From Treponema sp. UBA4267 (GTDB lineage Bacteria; Spirochaetota; Spirochaetia; Treponematales; Treponemataceae), in assembly GCA_002395155.1 (NCBI GenBank), contig DGWD01000010.1, forward strand, positions 25,977-89,976: a stretch of DNA of 64,000 bases, in the 5' to 3' direction. The position numbers and the translations under genes are program-made. Of this stretch, positions 42,599 through 51,344 are shown piece by piece. How positions within the stretch are numbered: position 1 is the first letter of the stretch; every line of letters starts with the position of its first letter. A model generated the notes under the pieces. It had not been told where the DNA came from. It searched no databases and worked only from the letters and a program-made list of their open reading frames with translations.

Positions 42599-44401
42599 AT
42601 GTCACAAAAAAGTAATAGTCCTGCAAAAAAGAGTCTAATATCCTGGATTTTTGAATTTGCGGGAGAAAAGAAAGGGCAGTACATAGTAAGTGTACTCTTT
42701 GCCCTTATGAGTGTAGCGTGTGGTATCGCTCCATATGTTATTATTGCACGAATTGTCTGTCAGCTTTTGGACGGAATTCGCGACTGGAATCTTTATCTTA
42801 AAGAATGTGGAATTGTTGCCATTTTCTGGTTGGGTAATGTTCTTTTTCATGCCATCTCAACAAGTATGAGTCATATAGCTACTTTTAACTTGCTTGGAAA
42901 TATCCGTATGAGAATGTGCGAAAAACTTGCCCGCCTTCCACTTGGAACAGTCCTTGATATGCCTTCTGGCTCCCTCAAAAGTACAATGATTGACCGTGTA
43001 GATAGCATGGAAACTACACTTGCTCATATCGTTCCTGAATATACTTCAAACATCATTCTTTCTGTAGTTTTGATTGTTTATCTTTTTATTCTAAACTGGA
43101 AACTTGGTCTTACCTGTTTAGTAACAGTTCCTTTTGGCCTTATAGCAATGTGCCTTATGTTTAAAGATTCTGCCCGCTATTTTAAGAATGCCATTGATAA
43201 AACAAAAATCTTAAACGACACTGCAGTTGAATACATCAACGGAATTGAAGTTATCAAAGCCTTTGGAAAATCTAAATCATCTTACGAACGCTTTGTTACT
43301 GCCGCTAAAGACGGATCTGCCTGCTTTGTAGAATGGATGCGCTCTACAATCTGGCCATTTACAATTGCCATGGTTCTTATGCCTTCTTCTTTGATTGGTC
43401 TTCTTCCAATTGGCGGTTACCTTTTCTGGAAGGGTAGCGTAGATGCTTCAATGTTCATCACCATCATCATTATGGCAATTTCTGCTATTCAGCCACTTAT
43501 TACTGCTTTTTCTTATCATGATGATATAGCTAAGGCCCACGTAATTTTTGGCGAAGTTGGTGGAATTATGTGCCTTTCTGAACTGGACCGCCCTGCAAAA
43601 AATGTAAAAGAACCTGCCGATAACTCAATCACTTTGAAGAATGTTCATTTTTCATACAAGAAGGGTGAAAGCAAGTCTCAAGACTCTGAAAAATCTACTC
43701 TTGAGCAAAGAGAAATACTTCACGGAATCAGTATGTCGCTTCCTCAGGGCTCATATACAGCCTTGGTTGGACCATCTGGTTCTGGAAAATCTACAATTGC
43801 CCGCTTGATTGCTTCTCTTTGGGATGTTGATTCGGGTTCTGTAGAAATTGGTGGGGTAAACATAAAGGATTTGTCTCTTGAAGAATATAACCGTAGAGTT
43901 GCATATGTTAGCCAGGACAATTTCCTTTTTGATTTAAGTATCCGCGAAAATATCCGTCTTGGCCGCCCAGATGCAAGTGATGCGGAGGTAGAAGAAATTG
44001 CCCGTCAATCTGGCTGCTACGACTTTATCATGTCTTTGGAAAATGGTTTTGAAACTGTTGTTGGTGGAAGTGGAGCCCATCTTAGTGGTGGTGAACGCCA
44101 GAGAATTGCAATTGCCCGTGCGATGATGAAAAATTCTCCAATTGTAATTCTTGATGAAGCAACTGCCTACACTGATCCAGAAAACGAAGCAATTATTCAG
44201 CGTTCAGTAGCAAAGCTTGTTGCCGGAAAAACTCTAATTGTAATTGCCCACAGACTTTCTACAGTAAAAGATGCAGACAAACTCTATGTCATCAAAGACG
44301 GAAATATTGATTCTTGTGGACGCCACGAAGAACTGCTTGCTCAGGGTGGACTCTACAAGAAGATGTGGGAAGCACACATCAGTGCTAAGGATGGCGAATA
44401 A
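42599..44401 (+). CDS. ABC transporter, fused permease/ATPase (pair 2, first subunit)
   Basis: A 600-residue half-transporter related to pair 1: six helices (~20-310), then GPSGSGKST, LSGGERQRI, IVILDEATAY, IAHRLST. The same inter-domain site that carries the palindromic insert in pair 1 holds a shorter charged linker here (GESKSQDSEKSTLEQRE), so the junction tolerates length change. The stop overlaps the next start (TAATG). Import of a metallophore (YbtPQ/IrtAB-like) or drug export are both possible. Confidence 0.9.
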   Translation: MSQKSNSPAKKSLISWIFEFAGEKKGQYIVSVLFALMSVACGIAPYVIIARIVCQLLDGIRDWNLYLKECGIVAIFWLGNVLFHAISTSMSHIATFNLLGNIRMRMCEKLARLPLGTVLDMPSGSLKSTMIDRVDSMETTLAHIVPEYTSNIILSVVLIVYLFILNWKLGLTCLVTVPFGLIAMCLMFKDSARYFKNAIDKTKILNDTAVEYINGIEVIKAFGKSKSSYERFVTAAKDGSACFVEWMRSTIWPFTIAMVLMPSSLIGLLPIGGYLFWKGSVDASMFITIIIMAISAIQPLITAFSYHDDIAKAHVIFGEVGGIMCLSELDRPAKNVKEPADNSITLKNVHFSYKKGESKSQDSEKSTLEQREILHGISMSLPQGSYTALVGPSGSGKSTIARLIASLWDVDSGSVEIGGVNIKDLSLEEYNRRVAYVSQDNFLFDLSIRENIRLGRPDASDAEVEEIARQSGCYDFIMSLENGFETVVGGSGAHLSGGERQRIAIARAMMKNSPIVILDEATAYTDPENEAIIQRSVAKLVAGKTLIVIAHRLSTVKDADKLYVIKDGNIDSCGRHEELLAQGGLYKKMWEAHISAKDGE

Positions 44402-46149
44402 TGTTTGAAACTTTAAATAAATTTTTTAAGTTTTGTGATAAAGAAAATCGCAAAAAGTTTTACGGTTCAATAATTGTTGGAATAATTAATTCCTTATTTA
44501 ATGCTTTAAAAATTGGCGCTATTTCTGTAATTCTTACAGGAGTAATTGATGCCACTGTAAACGGCAAGCCATTTGAAGTAAAAAGTATTTGGCTTTCTCT
44601 TATAATTATGGGAGTAAGTGTAATTGGCAGCATAATCACAAAGAAAAATACAGCAATGTGGCAGTGCGAAGGTGGATATCGTACTTGTGCACAAAAACGT
44701 ATAGAAATTGCAGAACATCTTCGTTATCTTCCAATGGGCTATTTTAATGCAAACAGCCTTGGAGAAATAACTTCTGTTACAACAAATACAATGGAAGCCT
44801 TGGGTGATGTTGCAACTCGTGCAGTTATGATGGTTCTTCAGGGATTGCTTGATACTGCACTCATCATTGTTATGATTATGTTTTATGAATGGAAAGTTGG
44901 CCTTGTTGCTCTGGCAGGTTTTGGAGTTTTTGAGTTTGTAAATCTTTTTATGAGAATTGCTGTTAAAAAGACTTCTGCCCAAAAAATTGTAGATGATGCA
45001 GCAGAAATTGGAAAAGTTCTGGAATTTATTCAGGGAATCAGCGAAGTAAAGGCCTACAATCTTGCAGGTCAGCGTCAGAGTGAATTGAATAAGGTAATCA
45101 ACAAACGTAAAAAGACTCTTATTAAAATGGAAATGAAGTGTATTCCAGTTTCAAATATCCAGTCTTTAATTGCAAAACTTACTGGTGTTGCAATTATGAT
45201 GGTTTCAATATTTTCTTATTTGAATGGTTCTATGGTGCTTGCTAACTGTGTTGTAATGTTGGTTTGTTCTTTTATGCTCTTTACTGCACTGGAAGCCGGA
45301 GGAAACTATTCTGCATTACTTCGAATAATTGATTTGAGTGTTTCTAAAGCTTCTGCAATTCTGGAACTCCCAACAATGGATATTGAAGGTGCAGAAATTG
45401 AGCCTGCAAACTGTAATCTTGAAGCAAAAGATATAGATTTTGCCTATGATAAGAAAAAGATTATTGATGGTATTTCCCTTAAAATTCCAGAAAGAACTAC
45501 AACAGCAATCGTCGGTCCAAGTGGCGGCGGAAAAACTACCTTCTGTCATCTTCTGGCCCGCTTTTGGGATGTTGATAAGGGAAGCGTAAGTCTTGGTGGA
45601 AAAAACGTAAAGGACTACAGCATGGATAGTTTGATGAAGAACTATTCCTTTGTTTTCCAAAGCGTATATCTTTTCCACGATACAATTGCAAATAATATCC
45701 GTTTTGGGCAGCCAGATGCTCCAATGGAAAAAGTAATTGAAGCTGCAAAAAAGGCCTGCTGTCACGAATTCATTTCTGCTTTGCCAAATGGTTATGACAC
45801 AGTAATTGGCGAAGGTGGAACAAGTCTTTCTGGAGGTGAACGCCAGAGAATTTCGATTGCCCGTGCAATTATGAAGGATTCCCCAGTCATCATCCTTGAT
45901 GAAGCAACTGCTAACGTTGACCCAGAAAACGAAAGAGATCTTATGGATGCAATTTCGGCTCTTACAAAAGAAAAGACAGTAATTATGATTGCCCATAGAC
46001 TTAAGACTGTTCGCCATGCAGACCAGATTATTGTAATTGATAAAGGACGCATTGCAGAGCAGGGTAAACACGAAGAACTTATAGCAAAAGGTGGAATTTA
46101 CGCCAAATTTATTGATTCCCGTAAAGAAGCCGTAAGCTGGAAGTTATAA
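44401..46149 (+). CDS. ABC transporter, fused permease/ATPase (pair 2, second subunit)
   Basis: A 582-residue partner of the preceding gene. Membrane domain (~15-305), then ATPase motifs GPSGGGKTT, LSGGERQRI, VIILDEATAN, IAHRLKT. It is shorter and lacks the charged linker. Together the two should form a heterodimer under the GTTAG-type operator at 42571. A terminator follows 15 bases after the stop. Confidence 0.9.
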   Translation: MFETLNKFFKFCDKENRKKFYGSIIVGIINSLFNALKIGAISVILTGVIDATVNGKPFEVKSIWLSLIIMGVSVIGSIITKKNTAMWQCEGGYRTCAQKRIEIAEHLRYLPMGYFNANSLGEITSVTTNTMEALGDVATRAVMMVLQGLLDTALIIVMIMFYEWKVGLVALAGFGVFEFVNLFMRIAVKKTSAQKIVDDAAEIGKVLEFIQGISEVKAYNLAGQRQSELNKVINKRKKTLIKMEMKCIPVSNIQSLIAKLTGVAIMMVSIFSYLNGSMVLANCVVMLVCSFMLFTALEAGGNYSALLRIIDLSVSKASAILELPTMDIEGAEIEPANCNLEAKDIDFAYDKKKIIDGISLKIPERTTTAIVGPSGGGKTTFCHLLARFWDVDKGSVSLGGKNVKDYSMDSLMKNYSFVFQSVYLFHDTIANNIRFGQPDAPMEKVIEAAKKACCHEFISALPNGYDTVIGEGGTSLSGGERQRISIARAIMKDSPVIILDEATANVDPENERDLMDAISALTKEKTVIMIAHRLKTVRHADQIIVIDKGRIAEQGKHEELIAKGGIYAKFIDSRKEAVSWKL

Positions 46150-46162
46150 TTTTATACTCTTT

Positions 46163-46203
46163 CCCGAAGGTTAAATTATTTTGATCTTCGGGATTTTTTT
46201 TTA
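46163..46203 (+). terminator. Terminator after ABC pair 2
   Basis: CCCGAAG and CTTCGGG form the stem, followed by a run of T. Confidence 0.88.
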
Positions 46204-46269
46204 AAAATAAAACAATCATAGGGGATTTCTTGTAGCTTTTTTTAAAGCGGGTGTATAATTATTTTTACT

Positions 46270-49200
46270 ATGAACAAGAAATTTACTTTTATCTCGCTTT
46301 TTGTAACCTTTTTCTGTTCGGCGATCTTTTCTAAACCAACAGTCGATGACAAATTTTTTAATGATTATGTAGGAAAACAGTGGACTACTGAAGATGGTCT
46401 ACCTGGCATGACAATTATTGACCTTATCCAGGATAATAAAGGCTATATTTACCTTGGAACCTATGATGGATTGGCTCGTTTTGATGGAGTTGAATTCAAA
46501 GTTCTTAGTCGGGCCATTGATGAAAAATACCAGTTTGCCACTGCCCACGCCGTTTTCCAGGATTCGCAGGGAAATATTTGGGTTGGCCATAATGACGAAG
46601 GAATTTCCTGTATTTTTCCAGATGGAAGTATAAAAAAGTACACAGTTGATGATGGACTTCCAAACAACAAAATTAATTCGATTACAGAAGATAAGGAACA
46701 CAATGTATGGGTAGGAACTGCCTATGGTCCCTGCTATTTTACCCCTGGTCATAGAATTGTTATTCCAGAAAGGTCAATTGACAATGATGAAAGAATTACT
46801 GTTGTTGATTTACTCTGTGATACTGCAGGAAGAATCTGGGTTACTACCGGTATTAAAGTATTTATCTACGAAAATAAGAAACTTAGAAACTTTGAGGGTT
46901 TTAAAAACTGTCCTTATAAAGATGTTTCATCAATAACTCAAGATAATGCAGGTGCACTTTGGTTTTCTGTTGCTCCCCACTATGCAGTAAGAATAAAAAA
47001 TGATGAAGAAACAATATATGATATAGGACATTCCCATAAGGAAGGTGCACTTGTTTCTGGTATCTGCCAGGATTCCTCTGGTTATTATTGGTTCTGTACA
47101 GACTCAGGTGTAACAGTTTTACACGATGGTTATATTTCATATCTGGATACAACAAATGGTTTGCCAGAAGATGGAGTAGACAAAATCATAGAAGATGATG
47201 AAGGAAACATTTGGATTGGATTAAATCGAGGCGGTCTTTATAAGTTGAGTAGGGGTAAGTTCCAGACTGTTCCAACTGGCATTACAATCAATGCAATTTG
47301 CGAAGACACATTTAGAAATGTAACCTGGCTGGCATCTGATAATGGAATACTATGCTATAAAAATAATCAGTTTGTTCAGAATGACCTTACAAGAGAAACT
47401 GAAGGCATGCGAGTTAGACATGTTGGGCTTACTCAAGATAAGGAAATCTTGGTTACAGGTTATTCATCAGAAAAAACACAGATTTTATACAATGCAAATG
47501 GAAAAATTAAAATTTGGGGTGTAAAAGATGGCTTGGTTGGTAACCGAGGTCGTGTTTCTATAAAAACAAGTTCCAAAGATATTTATGTAGGAATGGCTCA
47601 GGGGCTCTCCATCATCCATTCTAATGGAAGTGTGGAAAATCTTTCAAATAAAGTAGAAATGCAGAATGTATATATAATGTGGCTCTATGAAGATTCTGAA
47701 CATAAAATTTGGGTAGGCACTAACGGTGGTGGAATTTATGTTTTCAAGGATAAAGAAATTGTAAAACACTACACAACAGATGATGGTCTTGCAGGAAACG
47801 TAATCTTTAAAATTAACGAAGAAGAAAATGGAATTATGTGGATTGGTACCGGTACAGGCCTTTCTAGAATGAACATAGAAGATGAACATTTTGTAAACTT
47901 CAATTCCCAAAATGGCCTTGGAACAGACAGTGTTTTCCAAATGTTTACGGATTATACAGGTTCAGTATGGATGCTTTCTAACAAGGGCATACTTTCGACT
48001 AAAAAATCAGAAATGGAAGAAATTGTTGAAGGAAAACGCCATCGTTTGACTGTACATAATTATGGAAAATCTGATGGACTTGCTACAGGTGGTGTAACAT
48101 CAACATCATGTTCTATGAAAGATAGTAAAGGAAGAATTTGGTTTACACTTGTAGATGGTTTTGCAATCTATGATCCAATCAGGTCTAATCGTAATAAGCG
48201 TGCTCCAAGAATAGAAATAGAGGAATATTCAATTGATAATGAGCACTATAACTACTATGGCGAAAAAATAATTGTTCCTGCAACTACAAAACGTTTAAGA
48301 ATTAAATATACAGGACTTACAACAGTTTCGCCAGAAAGAGTTTTGTTCTCGTATAGGCTTTCTGGTTTCGAAAATGATTATTCAGATTGGGAAAACTCGC
48401 GTACAGTTTCATATACAAACATGAAAGCAGGTAACTATGCCTTCTCTGTTATGGCTTTAAATAATGATGGAGTTGCCAGCCAGCCATGTACTCCTGTTGA
48501 AATTGTAAAATTAGCTCATATTTGGCAGAGGGTTTGGTTCTGGATTGCAATAATTTTTATTGTAGCTTTAATTGTATTTGGTTTAGTAAGATACAAACTG
48601 TTTAAAATGCGTCGTTATCAAATGCAGCTTGAAAAAAAGGTTGATGAAAGAACCCAGGAATTAAAGCTTGCAAATGAAAAATCAGAAAAACTTTTGTTAA
48701 ATATTCTTCCTTCCGAAGTTGCAAAAGAACTTACAGAACATCCTGATAGAACAATCGCTAACAAGTATCCAAACGTTACTGTTTTGTTTACTGATATTGT
48801 AAACTTTACAAAAATGAGTGATGGGCTTTCGGCAGAAGAAGTTGTAACTATGCTCAATAAAATGATTTCAAAATTTGATGAAAGAGCTAAGCGTGAAGGA
48901 ATAGAAAAAATCAAAACAATTGGAGATGCCTACATGGCAGCATGCGGACTTACAGATGAAAATAATCCAGAAAATGTTGTACAAATGGTAAGATTTGCAA
49001 AAGGGCTTTTAGAGGATGTGGCTATTTTCAATGCAACATCAAAAGTAAAGGTAAGCATAAGAATTGGAATTAATTCTGGAAATCTTGTTGCAGGTGTAAT
49101 TGGAAAGTCCAAGTTTATTTATGATATTTGGGGCGACACGGTAAATGTTGCAAGCCGTATGGAATCAACTGGCCAGGCAATGAAAATTCATGTTACCGAA

Positions 49201-49299
49201 GCAACTTATGCCCAAACCAAAGACAAGTTTAACTACAGTGAAGGTGTAGAAGTTGAAGTAAAAGGTAAGGGCATGATGAAGACCTACTTCCTCGAATAG
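46270..49299 (+). CDS. Periplasmic beta-propeller sensor fused to an adenylate cyclase
   Basis: A 1009-residue protein. Signal peptide (to ~21), then two-component-regulator propeller repeats (~35-640; repeated W(T)TEDGLPG, DSQGNIWVG, IWIGT), a Y_Y_Y domain (~660-745; RLSGFENDYSDW), one membrane helix (~755-778), a coiled coil and a class III cyclase domain (~825-1009). Catalytic features: metal Asp in LFTDIVNFT and IGDAYMA, Lys of IEKIKTIG and Asp of YDIWGD (the adenine-selecting pair), Arg in NVASRMES. It should turn an outside carbohydrate-type signal into cAMP. The usual output for such propellers is a histidine kinase. Confidence 0.92.
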   Translation: MNKKFTFISLFVTFFCSAIFSKPTVDDKFFNDYVGKQWTTEDGLPGMTIIDLIQDNKGYIYLGTYDGLARFDGVEFKVLSRAIDEKYQFATAHAVFQDSQGNIWVGHNDEGISCIFPDGSIKKYTVDDGLPNNKINSITEDKEHNVWVGTAYGPCYFTPGHRIVIPERSIDNDERITVVDLLCDTAGRIWVTTGIKVFIYENKKLRNFEGFKNCPYKDVSSITQDNAGALWFSVAPHYAVRIKNDEETIYDIGHSHKEGALVSGICQDSSGYYWFCTDSGVTVLHDGYISYLDTTNGLPEDGVDKIIEDDEGNIWIGLNRGGLYKLSRGKFQTVPTGITINAICEDTFRNVTWLASDNGILCYKNNQFVQNDLTRETEGMRVRHVGLTQDKEILVTGYSSEKTQILYNANGKIKIWGVKDGLVGNRGRVSIKTSSKDIYVGMAQGLSIIHSNGSVENLSNKVEMQNVYIMWLYEDSEHKIWVGTNGGGIYVFKDKEIVKHYTTDDGLAGNVIFKINEEENGIMWIGTGTGLSRMNIEDEHFVNFNSQNGLGTDSVFQMFTDYTGSVWMLSNKGILSTKKSEMEEIVEGKRHRLTVHNYGKSDGLATGGVTSTSCSMKDSKGRIWFTLVDGFAIYDPIRSNRNKRAPRIEIEEYSIDNEHYNYYGEKIIVPATTKRLRIKYTGLTTVSPERVLFSYRLSGFENDYSDWENSRTVSYTNMKAGNYAFSVMALNNDGVASQPCTPVEIVKLAHIWQRVWFWIAIIFIVALIVFGLVRYKLFKMRRYQMQLEKKVDERTQELKLANEKSEKLLLNILPSEVAKELTEHPDRTIANKYPNVTVLFTDIVNFTKMSDGLSAEEVVTMLNKMISKFDERAKREGIEKIKTIGDAYMAACGLTDENNPENVVQMVRFAKGLLEDVAIFNATSKVKVSIRIGINSGNLVAGVIGKSKFIYDIWGDTVNVASRMESTGQAMKIHVTEATYAQTKDKFNYSEGVEVEVKGKGMMKTYFLE

Positions 49300-49305
49300 T
49301 TTTTT

Positions 49306-49345
49306 TACACGGCAACACTGTCAAATAATGACACTGTTGCCGTAA
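49306..49345. other. Hairpin between convergent genes
   Basis: ACGGCAACA..TGTCA and TGACA..TGTTGCCGT form a long stem between the cyclase and the TRAP-type gene. No T-run follows on either strand, so it is not a textbook terminator. Confidence 0.6.
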
Positions 49346-49351
49346 GTAAAA

Positions 49352-50374
49352 CTAATTAGTAGAACGAATAGAATTAATTATGCTGGTATACTGACTACCA
49401 TGTTTTTCATAAACAGGAGTCATAGCAGCCTGAAAATCTGAATATGCATCTGAAGATAATTTTATAACTGTACAGCCGTTTTCTTTGGCAATTCTTTCTG
49501 AATATTCTTCTCTTTCATGCCATTTTTGAATTTCATATTCCTGGGTTTGTTTAGCAACTCTTTTAATAATTTCCACATCTGCAGGATCAAGTCTGTCTAA
49601 AACTTTCTTTGAAGCAATCAGAATTTCTGGAACACGAGTATGCTGATCCAAAATAAAATAAGGAGCAATACTATAATCACCATTGCTTTGATATGTAGGG
49701 AAATTATTTTCTGCACCATCAATTTCATTACGTTCAATAGCACCACGAACCTGAGTCATACTAAGGCCTGTTACTCCTTTTGCACCAAGAGCCTCGCACA
49801 TATCAAGCATAATTGGACTATTAAGTACTCGGATTCTAAGTCCCTTCATATCTTTAACAGAATTAACTGGTTTTGTAACATAAAAATTTCTAGAACCTGC
49901 ATCATAATAGCATAAGCCAACAAGACCAGATCCAGATTTTTCAATTTCTTCAAGAATAGACTGTCCTATAGAACCGTTCAAAACTTTCCACATATGGTCA
50001 GAACTTTTATAAAGATAAGGGAACTGAATTGCATTTATCTTTGACACATAAGAAGAAACCGAAGATGCAGAAACTCTAGTGAATGCCAGATCACCATGTT
50101 TTAGTGCCTCAATAGCATCTCCCTCATTTTCTGCAAGTGCACCACCGGCTCTTACTTCAATTTTGATTCTACCTTCTGTTTCTTGTTCAACAAGACGACC
50201 AAATTCTTCATCTGCCATGGTTGTAGGGTAGCCCTTGGCATGATTATCTGAAAGTCGAAGTGTTACAGGATGCTTTACAATAACTGCTTCATTTTTCTTT
50301 GAACAGGAAATTGAAAAAAGTGAAATAAAAAGACAGCTTAAAATATTAAGTTTTATAAAGAGTTTGTTTTTCAT
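49352..50374 (-). CDS. TRAP transporter solute-binding lipoprotein (DctP family)
   Basis: A 340-residue protein with a lipoprotein signal (..FISLFSISC, Cys at about 24). The mature part is a DctP-type binding protein: LRLSDNHAKGYPTTMADEEF, GGALAENEGDAIEALKHGDLAF, MKGLRIRV (the conserved Arg that grips a carboxylate) and AIERNEIDGAENN. The start at 50374 is preferred because GGAGA precedes it. No membrane subunits (DctQM) are nearby. It follows a chemoreceptor fragment by a few bases, so it may have served as a ligand-binding partner for chemotaxis. Confidence 0.88.
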   Translation of the reverse strand: MKNKLFIKLNILSCLFISLFSISCSKKNEAVIVKHPVTLRLSDNHAKGYPTTMADEEFGRLVEQETEGRIKIEVRAGGALAENEGDAIEALKHGDLAFTRVSASSVSSYVSKINAIQFPYLYKSSDHMWKVLNGSIGQSILEEIEKSGSGLVGLCYYDAGSRNFYVTKPVNSVKDMKGLRIRVLNSPIMLDMCEALGAKGVTGLSMTQVRGAIERNEIDGAENNFPTYQSNGDYSIAPYFILDQHTRVPEILIASKKVLDRLDPADVEIIKRVAKQTQEYEIQKWHEREEYSERIAKENGCTVIKLSSDAYSDFQAAMTPVYEKHGSQYTSIINSIRSTN

Positions 50375-50398
50375 AATAATTTTCTCCATGCTATTCAA

Positions 50399-51004
50399 CT
50401 ATTCAGTTTTGAAACGGTCGATCTGGTTTCCAATATTTGTGATAGCGTTCTGAACATCCTTAGAAATTTCAGAAAGTGTGATTCCAGTTTCGTTAATCTT
50501 TTTTGCACCTAAAGCCATTTCGTCCATTCCCGTTTTCATATTTGATGTTAACGACTGAAGAGAATTCATTTCATTCATAATTCTTTCATTTCTAGAAGCC
50601 ATTTCTTTTGAAGCCTTCTGAACATTTACAGTACTGTCGTTCATGTTTCGTAAAGCCTCGCCAATCTGTTTTGAACCTTCGTTCTGTTCTTCCATAGCTG
50701 ACTTAATCTGTACAACAAGCTGGTCTGTTTCTTTAATATGATTTGCAACAGTATTAAAAGCTGCACTTGCTTCATTTGAAGATGAAACTACATTTTCAAT
50801 AGAGTTTTTAATTTTTATAAGCTGTTTTCCAATAGAGTCAGATTGAGATGATGATGTTTCAGAAAGCTTTCTAATTTCATCTGCAACAACAGAAAATCCT
50901 TTTCCTGCTTCACCAGCATGAGCCGCCTCAATTGCAGCGTTCATGGCAAGAAGGTTAGTCTGTTCTGCAATACTTGAAATTGCAACATTGGCTTCGGCAA
51001 GCAT
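50399..51004 (-). pseudogene. Chemoreceptor signalling domain, 5'-truncated
   Basis: 201 codons that hold only the C-terminal cytoplasmic hairpin of a methyl-accepting chemotaxis protein (IAEQTNLLAMNAAIEAAHAG, GFSVVADEIRKLSE). The sensory, membrane and HAMP parts are missing. Homology stops abruptly at about 51005, exactly where a plus-strand acetyltransferase sequence begins mid-gene. The ATG at 51004 is at the junction and has no clear ribosome-binding site. Confidence 0.8.
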
Positions 51005-51332
51005 TTCATGCGATCTGATTGGTCAGGGCTATTCACTTACCTATGGCTTGTATGATGAAGCTGGCGAGCTGATAGGCATTTCCCTCGGCTATATCAAACA
51101 CTGGTACAGTGGCACGGAATATATCATCAACGAACTTTGTATTAAAACTGAAAAGCAGGGTAGTGGAGCCGGCACTTTTTTTATCAGCGAAATTGAAAAG
51201 GCAATAAAGGCGCTGGGACTAAAGCAGATTTTCCTTTTGACGGATTCAAATGTTCCGGCCTATAATTTTTATAAGAAAAATGGTTTTGTAGAATGTGAGA
51301 CTAACGTGGCTTTTGCGAAAATGATTTACTAA
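51005..51332 (+). pseudogene. GNAT acetyltransferase, 5'-truncated at a junction
   Basis: From about 51005 the frame encodes the C-terminal two thirds of a GNAT domain (GQGYSLTYGLYDEAGELIG, CIKTEKQGSGAGTFFISEIE, SNVPAYNFYKKNGF). The first strand and helix are missing. The reading frame continues upstream only as antisense of the chemoreceptor. It is followed 12 bases later by the kinase-APH gene, probably once in the same operon. Confidence 0.75.
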
Positions 51333-51344
51333 GCGGAGTTTTAT

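Noticed and set aside
47105..47125. Iteron-like TGTAACAGTTTTA inside the cyclase gene
   Set aside because: Single reverse-orientation partial match far from the rep genes and without the usual flanks; probably chance.
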